Shown: positions 1 to 6,549 of the stretch, piece by piece
Layout: every line of letters starts with the position of its first letter
Position numbering within the stretch: position 1 is the first letter of the stretch
NCBI GenBank assembly: GCA_021151585.1
Contig: JAGKWX010000037.1
Location: forward strand, 1-10,517
DNA length: 10,517 nt
Direction of reading: 5' to 3'
From: Alphaproteobacteria bacterium
GTDB taxonomy: Bacteria > Pseudomonadota > Gammaproteobacteria > JAGOUN01
The notes under the pieces: model-generated
What the model was told of the DNA's origin: nothing
Databases searched by the model: none
What the model saw: the letters and a program-made list of their open reading frames with translations, nothing else
Translations under genes and position numbers: made by a program

Positions 1-14
1 TATATTGCCTTGAA

Positions 15-197
15 TTATTGTCGTTCATGTATACACCTCACATTAGAGAATTTTACTCTCTTAGTAAGGTGTCCGTGAAGCCAGGGCGAGATCAGTAATC
101 CAGCTACCAGGGTTAATAATTCGATCATGGCCGAATCGTTGAGCACCGAATAGCCGACCAATCCATGCAGAAAGAACAGAGAGCTTGAGAGCTTAGC
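15..197 (-). pseudogene. Remnant of a membrane protein C-terminus
   Basis: Read on the minus strand, 60 codons are open between an in-frame TAA (200..198) and a TAA at 17..15. The product has a hydrophobic stretch containing LFFLHGLVGY, then a second hydrophobic segment (LLTLVAGLLI) and a basic tail. Two hydrophobic helices joined by HGLVGY recall the C-terminal end of FTR1-type iron permeases, but this is only a memory-based resemblance. There is no credible start codon or ribosome binding site, and the upstream side is closed by a stop and runs into the promoter region of the ATPase. I read it as a decayed gene end rather than an intact small gene. It could also be a chance open frame. Confidence 0.3.
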
Positions 198-248
198 TTA
201 AAGCGAGTCACGAAATTCCGTGTCAATCCTACAGGTGAAATTTTTTGA

Positions 249-277
249 TTGCAGATTTTTCTCTCAAGGTATATAGT
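249..277 (+). promoter_or_regulatory. Candidate sigma70 promoter for the P-type ATPase
   Basis: TTGCAG at 249-254 and TATAGT at 272-277 are separated by 17 bp, predicting a start near 284 and a leader of about 38 nt before the ATPase ATG. The -35 match is moderate. A second AT-rich TATAAA at 309-314 lies too close to the ATG unless the message is leaderless. No clear Shine-Dalgarno sequence precedes the ATG. Confidence 0.35.
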
Positions 278-321
278 ACATAAAAAAACCACATTCTTAG
301 TTTTTAATTATAAATAATCTT

Positions 322-2850
322 ATGCTTTATACCATTACACTTTTTATTCCCGGCAAACAAATGCTCTGCGCCGACTGCTCTTCTACAGTGCAAGCCGCAG
401 TATCAAATCATATAGAATCTAAATTTCAAGCATCAAATAAGAGAGTGGTTACTGCATCCCACCAAACTGGCCTAGTGAAAATAGAGAATCTTGAACTAAG
501 TGATAATCAACCGGTTAAGGATGTTGTTGAGTCACTAAAATTAGCGATCAACGAGGCGGGCTTTGTATGTGATGAGGAAATCACAATATCTACGCCAGAT
601 AAACTGGTAAGTATTCATGATTTAGAGGCAAATAATGAATCAACTTCACCCAAAAATATGAATAAGGCGAATGAAAAAAACGAATGGATTGAAGCTTTGT
701 CATTACTAGCTACAGGCAGTGCTTTAATGATAGCAGAGCACATGAACAGCTTGCCAAAACCAAACGACCGTCATACGACCAACTTAGCAGTGAATATAAT
801 TATAAATATTATTGCAACTTCAGCAACTGCTTACTCTGGACGATATCACTTTCAAAATGCCTGGCGACGACGTGGAGCTATGGATACACTGATTGCTTTG
901 GGTTGCCTTTCAGCTATCATAGGTTCGGATTTAATCATAATATGGCCAAGAATATTTGGCAACGAACAATCTGGAACTTTTTTTAGTGTTCCACTCATGA
1001 CATTAGGCTTTTTAAAAATAAGCCATATCTTGCGTGATTTGACGCAAAAAAAAATAAATGCACAAATTAATAAAATAGCTCTGACAAGAGACTCTTTTCC
1101 TAAGAAGGCATGGGTGCTAGGTCAAAATGAGGAATGGATCCAAAATTCAGTAAATGTTACGCAGATTGATAGTTATATAAAAATTTTACCCAATGAAATG
1201 GTTTCTATTGATGGCATACTAGTCAATGATCAAGCTGAGATTAATGATACAGCGCTAACGGGAACGGCTGGTGCGCAAATAAAAAATAAAAACGATATTA
1301 TTTTTGCTGGCTGCATCAATTTAAGCACAGAGCCCGTATTACTAAAAACCATTTGCTTAAGTCAAAACAATTTACTAAATACAGCATATAGCAATATTCA
1401 TCAATCTATTTCAAGAGGCACAGAAATCGAATGGCTAAGTCGATATTTTTTGGTTATTGTTCTTTGTGTCGCAACCCTTAGTAGTATGTTTTGGGGTATT
1501 TTTGGACCCACCCCTAAATTACATTATGCTATGCAAGTATTTATGGGTGTTTTATTTAGCGCTTGTCCTTGTGGGCTAGGCTTGTTAACACTAAATGCTA
1601 GTATGATAAAGGGACTGGCATTTGAAAAAGGTCTTTTGATTAAGACCGAGCGAATATGGAATATAAACAATATAACTAGTTTTTTTCTAGATAAATGCGG
1701 CACGATAACATTAGGAGCTTACGAACTAGAAGGCCTCAAGACAGATAATGCTGACATAGACAACAGCTCCCCGTATTATTTTTTAATATTAAGTTATGTT
1801 GCCATGCTTGAACATAAAGTGCCGGATAGTACGCGAACAGCTATTGGGCACGCGATACTTAACGCCACTAAAAAAAACAAAGACAATATCACTATCGATG
1901 CTCAGACCATTACTATTGAAGAAAACAAAAAAAATTTGGGGCGAGGCGGAAAAATAACAATAGGAAGCCAAGTAATCGTGTTTGGCAATGAAGAATTATT
2001 AAAAGAAAAAAATGTGTCCATACCCGAAAAATGGTTAGAATGTGCGAAAAAATCTACTACGACAATATATTTACCGCTTTTTGTATCTATAAATGGAAAA
2101 ATAGATGGCTTATTAATTTTTAAACAAATTACTGAAGAACAACAACTTCTTAAGCCTAAGACTAAAGAAACATTGCAATGGTTAATAAATCATGGCAAAA
2201 AAATCTGTTTGCTAACAGGGGACAGTGCTGAGCGCGCAAGTGCGATATACAATTTGCTCGATATTGAAGATCCTGCGGGACTACTAACTATCTCTGCAAG
2301 CCAAAATCCAGAAACAAAACGCCAAGCAATTCAAGCCGAACAAAATGCTGGTCACCAAGTTATGATGTTAGGAGATGCTGACAATGATGACCCTGCTATC
2401 AAACAGGCAAATATTGGTGTAGCCATCAATTCATTAGCCTCTATTAGTGAAAATGCCGACGGCGTCTTGAACGATGATCTTAGTGATTTAGTGCGATTGA
2501 TGTTATTAGTAAGAATATATAAACAAAGCTATACTATGTCACTAATTATTTGTTTCGGTATTAACTTAGGCTCTATTCTATTGGCTTCTGGCGTTTTGTA
2601 TCCGATGACTAGAACATTATTAGACCCTATGATTACAGGGATGATTATGGCAGGCTCATCATTTGCCCTAGTCACTAATATTGCTTTTTTTCAATTACTT
2701 GGGCGCCACAAAATAAATAATTTTTCATTTGAAAAAAATAAAGAATTTTCACCAGGTGATTGCGCGGCAGTTTTTTTTAAACAATGTTGTATATTTCCAA
2801 AAAATGACGCTTCTCTAACAAGACCGCTGTTGAGATATGCCGGTGATTAG
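322..2850 (+). CDS. Divergent P1B-type (copper-like) cation ATPase
   Basis: The 842-residue protein has the full architecture of a heavy-metal P-type ATPase of the inner membrane. An N-terminal HMA-like domain carries a CxxC (C16, C19). About eight membrane segments follow, with a CPC metal site (C415-P416-C417) in the sixth, then the catalytic core and a last membrane pair ending near residue 794. CPC plus HMA points to the Cu(I)/Ag(I) subgroup. Several near-invariant motifs are altered. The phosphorylation motif DKTGT reads DKCGT (D457 kept, T459 to C). The actuator TGES reads TGTA (313-316), so the dephosphorylating Glu is lost. GDGxND reads GDADND (684-689). The nucleotide-domain HP motif is not clear: EHKVPD (497-502). 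TGD (632-634) is intact. A 48-residue Cys-containing tail follows the last helix. The frame is fully open, so this is not ordinary decay. Family is certain; activity is doubtful. The start is chosen because the HMA strand begins at residue 3. Confidence 0.88.
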   Translation: MLYTITLFIPGKQMLCADCSSTVQAAVSNHIESKFQASNKRVVTASHQTGLVKIENLELSDNQPVKDVVESLKLAINEAGFVCDEEITISTPDKLVSIHDLEANNESTSPKNMNKANEKNEWIEALSLLATGSALMIAEHMNSLPKPNDRHTTNLAVNIIINIIATSATAYSGRYHFQNAWRRRGAMDTLIALGCLSAIIGSDLIIIWPRIFGNEQSGTFFSVPLMTLGFLKISHILRDLTQKKINAQINKIALTRDSFPKKAWVLGQNEEWIQNSVNVTQIDSYIKILPNEMVSIDGILVNDQAEINDTALTGTAGAQIKNKNDIIFAGCINLSTEPVLLKTICLSQNNLLNTAYSNIHQSISRGTEIEWLSRYFLVIVLCVATLSSMFWGIFGPTPKLHYAMQVFMGVLFSACPCGLGLLTLNASMIKGLAFEKGLLIKTERIWNINNITSFFLDKCGTITLGAYELEGLKTDNADIDNSSPYYFLILSYVAMLEHKVPDSTRTAIGHAILNATKKNKDNITIDAQTITIEENKKNLGRGGKITIGSQVIVFGNEELLKEKNVSIPEKWLECAKKSTTTIYLPLFVSINGKIDGLLIFKQITEEQQLLKPKTKETLQWLINHGKKICLLTGDSAERASAIYNLLDIEDPAGLLTISASQNPETKRQAIQAEQNAGHQVMMLGDADNDDPAIKQANIGVAINSLASISENADGVLNDDLSDLVRLMLLVRIYKQSYTMSLIICFGINLGSILLASGVLYPMTRTLLDPMITGMIMAGSSFALVTNIAFFQLLGRHKINNFSFEKNKEFSPGDCAAVFFKQCCIFPKNDASLTRPLLRYAGD

Positions 2851-3112
2851 CTAGTGAAAACTAAGGCGTTTTGACAATGGCCCCTGCCGAGGTTGCAACA
2901 GAGAATCTTCATTATTTTTAGCAAACTAGCTTGAGACGCATTATATTTACAAGACGCTCTGCTAGAAAACAATCAAAAAATTTTAGCCAAAAAACGATTA
3001 AATAAGCACTTTTTAAATAGCATGCAATAAATATTGGTAAATTCTAACAGACGAATGCTTCCATAAGCGAACGAATAATCCTGTATGTTTTTTATGTTTT
3101 GGAAAATAGCTA
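2851..3112. other. AT-rich intergenic stretch without recognised feature
   Basis: This spacer after the ATPase stop holds only very short open frames and A/T runs. I see no intrinsic terminator, tRNA or repeat. It could serve as the AT-rich flank of the DnaA-box cluster that follows, but nothing in it proves that. Confidence 0.3.
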
Positions 3113-3141
3113 TTGACAGGCTAAATTAACAGTCATATGAA
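3113..3141 (+). promoter_or_regulatory. Candidate sigma70 promoter
   Basis: A perfect TTGACA (3113-3118) is followed after 17 bp by TATGAA (3136-3141). Transcription would start near 3148 and pass through the hairpin and DnaA-box-like cluster towards the small ORF at 3320. The -10 element is weak. Confidence 0.35.
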
Positions 3142-3163
3142 AAAAAGTTGGCCACAGCTTATC

Positions 3164-3184
3164 TAGCCAGGCTAGCCTAGGCTA
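3164..3184. repeat. Hairpin with CTAG loop
   Basis: TAGCCAGG (3164-3171) pairs with CCT-A-GGCTA (3176-3184) with one bulged A and a CTAG loop, an eight-base-pair stem. There is no T tract after it, so it is not an intrinsic terminator. It lies just before the DnaA-box-like sites. Confidence 0.4.
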
Positions 3185-3191
3185 AGACCAC

Positions 3192-3226
3192 TTATCCCCA
3201 AGGTTATCCAGTGAAACTGTGGATAA
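3192..3226. promoter_or_regulatory. Cluster of DnaA-box-like sites
   Basis: Three 9-mers resembling the DnaA box TTATCCACA occur within 35 bp. TTATCCCCA (3192-3200, one mismatch) and TTATCCAGT (3204-3212, two mismatches) lie on the plus strand. A perfect match lies on the minus strand, seen as TGTGGATAA on the plus strand (3218-3226). The spacing is compact and the last two face each other. Such clusters occur in chromosomal origins and in promoters controlled by DnaA. No dnaA, dnaN, rpmH or parAB gene is in view, so origin function cannot be claimed. Confidence 0.5.
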
Positions 3227-3255
3227 AATTAACCGCAATATTTCATAAAAAAAGC

Positions 3256-3285
3256 GTTGAAACCCCATTAAAACCTATATAATTC
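3256..3285 (+). promoter_or_regulatory. Possible promoter of the 53-residue ORF
   Basis: A TTGAAA hexamer is followed after about 15 bp by a perfect TATAAT, roughly 40 bp upstream of the GTG at 3320. The -10 element is consensus but the spacer is short, so the -35 assignment is weak. Positions are approximate by a few bases. Confidence 0.4.
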
Positions 3286-3319
3286 AGTTGTAAAAAAGAA
3301 AATTACGAGGAGTTTCGCT

Positions 3320-3481
3320 GTGACAAATCGCGCCTCAAATTTTATTGAATTTTCACCACCAAATCGAAAAAAATTCTCGCTAATGTTAGTGGCGGCAACG
3401 TTAAATACAAGGCCGCGAAAAACATTAAAATTTTTAAGATCCTTAGAGGAAATCAATCAGGCTATTGCAATGACCACCTGA
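3320..3481 (+). CDS. Small basic protein of unknown function (53 residues)
   Basis: A GTG-started frame encodes 53 residues beginning VTNRASNFIEF and ending AIAMTT. A strong Shine-Dalgarno sequence (GAGGAG at about 3307-3312) sits 7 nt before the GTG, and a TATAAT-type promoter lies upstream, so the frame is set up for translation. The product is basic, with a central hydrophobic stretch (FSLMLVAATL) flanked by RKK and RPRK, then a short amphipathic end. I recognise no family. The minus strand is also open here (3456..3268) but lacks comparable signals. The DnaA-box-like cluster lies about 95 bp upstream and could regulate it. The gene call rests on the translation signals alone. Confidence 0.45.
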   Translation: MTNRASNFIEFSPPNRKKFSLMLVAATLNTRPRKTLKFLRSLEEINQAIAMTT

Positions 3482-3546
3482 ACTCGCCTTCTTAAAATCA
3501 AGCCTTTGTGGTTATTCATCACTACTCGCTAAAAAAATCAAGCTGA

Positions 3547-5070
3547 TTACGTTGGTTGAGGCCACGCTGTTCCTGCTGGTGTTATATGTTCTTTTCTTGG
3601 CGAGATAAACGGAAAATGTACTTTTGTAGCCGACTGATTTTCTTCACAAAATGAATCCTCTGAAAAGGCAAAGCTGGATTCATTGTTTTCACTCTCGCAA
3701 AGAGAATCATAGTCATCGTTAAGAAGATTGTTATCTAGCAAATCATCACTTAATGAAAGGAGCTTATTCAAGGTAAAGCAGCGATGGGCGTCATAATGAT
3801 GACGAAAAATATACCCAGTATGGGCCATCAGTCGTAAACAATGGTGACGAGTCTTGCTTTCTGATAGCAGGAATTCAATTAGCGATCGGTCCTTTGTTTG
3901 TTTGTTAAAAAAAACAGAAGATTGGGTGGTTACCCAATTCATTTGAGCAGATTTTAAGCTGGTTTCAGCCTCAACAATATAATCAGAAAATTTATTAGAA
4001 TCCCAGTCATCTTCTTTTGCAGTAGAACCAAAGTTTGGTAGGTCTATCTTTCTATAAAAAGACTCAACTTCCGCTGTGGACCTCATTATCTCAATAATAA
4101 TTTTTAGTATATTAACATAAGAATTTGAGAAAAAATTAGACTGTTTGAAGTAGTATGTTACTTTTTCTTCGGAAAAACTAACCCAACTTAAGAAAGGCGT
4201 CGTGAACTGTTGTTCAAAATTGGGCATTAAGTAGCTGGTGATTTCAGTGTAGCGGTCTCCGTACAGTTTTACTTTGGTATGGTACTTCAAAAAAAGCAAC
4301 AACATTCTTGCAAAAAAAATTGGCATATTTGAGTGTTGCTTTTTACCGTTAATTATTTTATCAATAACTTTATCAAGATGTTTTAAGCATGCGGATAATT
4401 GTGTTGAATAACTCTTGAAATTCTTTAAATATTTATCTCGTTTCTCAGATGATATGTCTTTGTTAATTACTTTTTCTCCGTCTAGCAGTGGTATCTCTGA
4501 AAACCAATGCACTAGTCGACGAACTTTTAGAAATATTTTTTTTACGCTTTGGTAGTGTTCGCTTTTTTCTTCATCCTGAAAAAAAAGAAAGGGAAAGGTA
4601 TCTAAAACACATGTATAAAATAGATCAATAAGATATTTCATGAAATAAATATGGCTTTTCGGTGAAAGGATGTTTTTATAGTCGGACGAAAAATAAAAGA
4701 CGGATAATTCTTCTTCGTCTTCTATGTTTTTGATTTCAGATGCCTTTGGTTTTTGAGGGGTAGTTTTGCTGGCAATTGAAATAACAGTCGATTGTTCACT
4801 TTGTAATGTTTTGCTTGTAGGCGTACCGGGTTGAGAGTTCACTGCTGCTTCTTTGATACTCTCGCTAGACGAGGGAATGACAGAACTATTACGAATACCA
4901 ATAAGTGGCCGGATAATCTGTGTCATGTATTGAAGTATGTTAGAGCAGGTTGATAGTATTATGGAAGTACTTGCTATTGCCGCTTGGGGTGGAATGTGTA
5001 TAAGTTCCGCCGCTTGTGTCTTGCTGACTTTTGCCTGTTCTACAGGGAGAACACGAGTTGAGTGCAACAT
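3547..5070 (-). CDS. Hypothetical protein, candidate type IVB secretion effector
   Basis: This 507-residue protein matches no family I recognise. Residues 1-60 contain a weakly hydrophobic stretch (about 30-58). Residues 61-120 are Ser/Thr/Pro/Lys-rich and probably disordered, ending in an acidic patch (117-121). Residues 125-440 look mainly helical, with aromatic and Lys-rich segments. The C-terminus has a Ser/Asp/Glu-rich block (441-480, 13 acidic residues in 40) and a short tail with Pro. No catalytic motif is evident. An acidic C-terminal block, single-gene transcription and a large unrecognised helical body are typical of Dot/Icm effectors of Legionellales, but no secretion gene is present here, so this is inference. 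Translation is supported by GGAG (5083..5080) nine bases before the ATG. Surface-exposed or phage-related protein is an alternative. Confidence 0.75.
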   Translation of the reverse strand: MLHSTRVLPVEQAKVSKTQAAELIHIPPQAAIASTSIILSTCSNILQYMTQIIRPLIGIRNSSVIPSSSESIKEAAVNSQPGTPTSKTLQSEQSTVISIASKTTPQKPKASEIKNIEDEEELSVFYFSSDYKNILSPKSHIYFMKYLIDLFYTCVLDTFPFLFFQDEEKSEHYQSVKKIFLKVRRLVHWFSEIPLLDGEKVINKDISSEKRDKYLKNFKSYSTQLSACLKHLDKVIDKIINGKKQHSNMPIFFARMLLLFLKYHTKVKLYGDRYTEITSYLMPNFEQQFTTPFLSWVSFSEEKVTYYFKQSNFFSNSYVNILKIIIEIMRSTAEVESFYRKIDLPNFGSTAKEDDWDSNKFSDYIVEAETSLKSAQMNWVTTQSSVFFNKQTKDRSLIEFLLSESKTRHHCLRLMAHTGYIFRHHYDAHRCFTLNKLLSLSDDLLDNNLLNDDYDSLCESENNESSFAFSEDSFCEENQSATKVHFPFISPRKEHITPAGTAWPQPT

Positions 5071-5091
5071 GGTCTATAGCTCCAATGCGTC

Positions 5092-5120
5092 ATAATAAGT
5101 AATGAGCAATTATCTCTAAA
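5092..5120 (-). promoter_or_regulatory. Candidate promoter of the candidate effector gene
   Basis: Reading the minus strand, TTTAGA (5120..5115) and TATTAT (5097..5092) are spaced by 17 bp. Transcription would begin near 5085, giving a very short leader that still includes the GGAG ribosome binding site. I did not find a clear PmrA-type direct repeat. Confidence 0.35.
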
Positions 5121-5164
5121 AATGGTTGGGTGAGCAACAGGAGGGAATCAATAACCGTCAATAT

Positions 5165-5193
5165 TTGACCATGTATTTGTTTTAAATTATCCT
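5165..5193 (+). promoter_or_regulatory. Possible rightward promoter overlapping a palindrome
   Basis: TTGACC (5165-5170) and TATCCT (5188-5193) are separated by 17 bp. The -10 is poor, but it falls inside the perfect palindrome at 5188-5204, the arrangement expected of a repressed promoter. If used, the message would carry a leader of roughly 470 nt before the first E1-like gene. Confidence 0.25.
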
Positions 5194-5204
5194 AATTTAG
5201 GATA
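5188..5204. promoter_or_regulatory. 17-bp perfect palindrome, candidate operator
   Basis: TATCCTAA and TTAGGATA are exact inverted repeats around a single central T. The site lies between the divergent effector-like gene and the E1 operon. The half sites TATCC and GGATA equal those of the E. coli HipB operator (TATCC-N8-GGATA), but here the spacer is 7, and no hipAB or other HTH gene is in the window. A site for an unlinked HTH regulator is the reasonable reading. Confidence 0.45.
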
Positions 5205-5289
5205 TTCTAAACTAATTACAAAAAATGACTAAAGAAATTCTGATATGGTTAAGGCTGTCGTTTTATTTAAATGACTGTCTGACCCTGTA

Positions 5290-5325
5290 AGAATAAAACT
5301 AAATGTGAACTTTGACATTTATTCT
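5290..5325. repeat. Inverted repeat / hairpin
   Basis: AGAATAAA (5290-5297) is an exact inverted repeat of TTTATTCT (5318-5325). Alternatively AAATGT (5301-5306) pairs with ACATTT (5315-5320) across an 8-nt loop. It lies at the left edge of a more GC-rich patch. No terminator T tract follows. Confidence 0.3.
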
Positions 5326-5420
5326 TTGAAAAGCGGGATTTTAGCTTGGCAACACGCAAGATTCCATGCATGTCGCTTTGGTGGCGCTACTTTACTACTA
5401 GAACACCAAACGCAATGCGC

Positions 5421-5457
5421 GGCAGATTGCCCTGCTATTTTTTCTGCCTTAGCAGGG
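5421..5457. repeat. Paired hairpins in the operon leader region
   Basis: GGCA-GAT-TGCC (5421-5431) forms a small stem. It abuts CCCTGCTA (5430-5437) pairing perfectly over 8 bp with TAGCAGGG (5450-5457) across a 12-nt loop. The two stems share bases 5430-5431, so they may be alternatives. No T run follows on either strand, which argues against a terminator. They may be structures in the leader RNA of the E1 operon. Confidence 0.35.
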
Positions 5458-5497
5458 AGATTAATTAATATATGCCGTCATCACAGGGCGGCGTGGA

Positions 5498-5551
5498 ATG
5501 GCTAATTTGTTAGCAAATATGCCATGGAGCAACTATGCTAAATCCAACTAG
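5498..5551 (+). CDS. Mini-ORF, 17-residue peptide ending in Asn
   Basis: ATG at 5498 opens a frame for MANLLANMPWSNYAKSN, then TAG. A purine-rich AGGGCGG lies about 7-14 nt upstream and could act as a ribosome binding site. The frame ends 119 nt before the first E1-like gene. The interest is its position and its C-terminal Asn: microcin C-type precursors (MccA, e.g. MRTGNAN) are tiny peptides ending in Asn, adenylated by the E1-like enzyme MccB. Against this, an ORF this short can arise by chance, no MccC exporter is seen, and the E1-like proteins here lack the MccB N-terminal domain. A leader peptide is another option. Weakly supported. Confidence 0.2.
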   Translation: MANLLANMPWSNYAKSN

Positions 5552-5588
5552 AAATTCAATTTTATTAAAACTGACAAATCGCCTGTAA
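5535..5588 (+). CDS. Mini-ORF, 17-residue peptide with good RBS
   Basis: ATG at 5535 opens a frame for MLNPTRNSILLKLTNRL, overlapping the Asn-ending mini-ORF in another frame. GGAG (5526-5529) sits five bases upstream, a better ribosome binding site than that of its neighbour. The peptide is basic and amphipathic. It could be a leader peptide or a chance frame; only one of the two overlapping mini-ORFs is likely to be used. Confidence 0.2.
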   Translation: MLNPTRNSILLKLTNRL

Positions 5589-5625
5589 ACACATACTGGT
5601 TTTATCAAAAAACAATGGGAAAAAC

Positions 5626-5641
5626 AGATAAATATTTATCT
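5626..5641. promoter_or_regulatory. 16-bp perfect palindrome before the first E1-like gene
   Basis: AGATAAAT and ATTTATCT are exact inverted repeats without spacer, ending 29 nt before the ATG at 5671. It could be an operator for the operon. It is AT-only except for the outer G/C pair, so chance occurrence is more likely than for the 5188-5204 palindrome. Confidence 0.3.
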
Positions 5642-5670
5642 ATTGAGCTAAATAACACATAGAAATAAGA

Positions 5671-6534
5671 ATGGAAATAAAGATGCTAAATTCAGATTTT
5701 TATCAAGAGATGACCAAAAAAAATATTGGGGTATACACACAAGAAGAGCAAAATATGCTGCGCAAGGGGAAAGTGATTATTTTGGGTCTTGGTGGCGTAG
5801 GTGGGTCAATTGCGACTTTATGCGCTCGCTCTGGCATAGGTAGCATCAGTGGTGTTGACCCAGATACTTTTGAAATTTCAAATCTTAATCGACAAGCATT
5901 TGCAACTATTGAAACAATAGGGAAATCGAAAAGTGAATCTGCAAAAAATGCTTTATTACAAATAAATCCACATCTTAAAGTTAATTTTCAGGCACTGGCA
6001 ATCAATGAAAATAATGCGGAAAAAATTATAGAGGGTCATGACATTGTGATTGAGGCTTTAGATGATATGCCATCACGTATTATAGCTCATCGCGCAGCAA
6101 GAAAACTTGGCATACCTAGTATTGCCATGTCAGGCAGCCCTCCTCATCGAGGATTTGTTAGCACTTTCTCCCCTACCGGTATTGACTACGAAACAGCATT
6201 GAACTTGCCAACGATAGGGAAGTCAATGCAAGAAGATGGGATGATAGAACTTGTTCAAAATATTAAAAAGCAGCGCGCAGAAAATGCGGTACAACATGGT
6301 GCCCCTGAAAAATGGGCAAACGATTTTTGTTCCGGAAAAGCTGGCTGGATTATCACTCCGATTAGAGCCACATTAATCGCTTCTTTTTGCACTCACGAAG
6401 CATTACAATTGATAATAAAGAAAAAGCCTCTGGCTGACGCACCAAAAGCGATTATAATCGACTTAGATAATTTATTTGCGCCGGTATCTGTGATTAATCC
6501 TGAGCTAGGATTGTGGGATGCTGGGTCACTTTAA
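5671..6534 (+). CDS. E1-like (ThiF/MoeB/HesA) adenylyltransferase, Cys-less paralog
   Basis: This is a Rossmann-fold E1-like enzyme, a family that activates a carboxylate as acyl-adenylate using ATP. It shows the nucleotide loop GLGGVGG (39-45), the ribose-binding acidic strand GVDPD (61-65), the Arg motif NLNRQ (71-75) and the Asp pair at 131-132 followed by SR (135-136). At the position where MoeB, ThiF and its neighbour have the catalytic Cys (…PxYxC), it has IDYETALNLP (171-180), without Cys. The zinc-binding CxxC pairs of MoeB/ThiF are absent. Residues 195-245 carry a conserved block (QRAEN, W215, W226). The last residues, LGLWDAGSL, match the end of the next protein. Only about 35 residues precede the glycine loop, so there is no MccB-type peptide clamp. 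ATG 5683 (MLNSDF) aligns better with the paralog and is the likelier true start. First gene of the operon; substrate unknown. Confidence 0.88.
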   Translation: MEIKMLNSDFYQEMTKKNIGVYTQEEQNMLRKGKVIILGLGGVGGSIATLCARSGIGSISGVDPDTFEISNLNRQAFATIETIGKSKSESAKNALLQINPHLKVNFQALAINENNAEKIIEGHDIVIEALDDMPSRIIAHRAARKLGIPSIAMSGSPPHRGFVSTFSPTGIDYETALNLPTIGKSMQEDGMIELVQNIKKQRAENAVQHGAPEKWANDFCSGKAGWIITPIRATLIASFCTHEALQLIIKKKPLADAPKAIIIDLDNLFAPVSVINPELGLWDAGSL

Positions 6535-6549
6535 TTTTGTGAGGTACAT

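Noticed and set aside
3137..3166. 9-codon ORF after the TTGACA promoter
   Set aside because: Its ATG lies within the -10 element and it has no ribosome binding site.
3192..3226. Firm oriC call
   Set aside because: Only three box-like sites are seen and none of the usual origin neighbours are present; reported as a DnaA-box-like cluster instead.
3268..3456. 62-codon minus-strand ORF
   Set aside because: Lies opposite the 53-residue ORF, which has a strong ribosome binding site and promoter; the minus frame has neither.
5430..5457. Intrinsic terminator
   Set aside because: A good 8-bp stem, but no T tract follows on either strand.
5305..5505. 66-codon plus-strand ORF in the intergenic patch
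   Set aside because: It starts at a GTG without ribosome binding site, has no recognisable domain and runs through several hairpins; composition differs from neighbouring genes. Treated as non-coding.
5615..5662. 15-codon ORF before the first E1-like gene
   Set aside because: No ribosome binding site; it overlaps the 16-bp palindrome, which explains its sequence better as a regulatory site.
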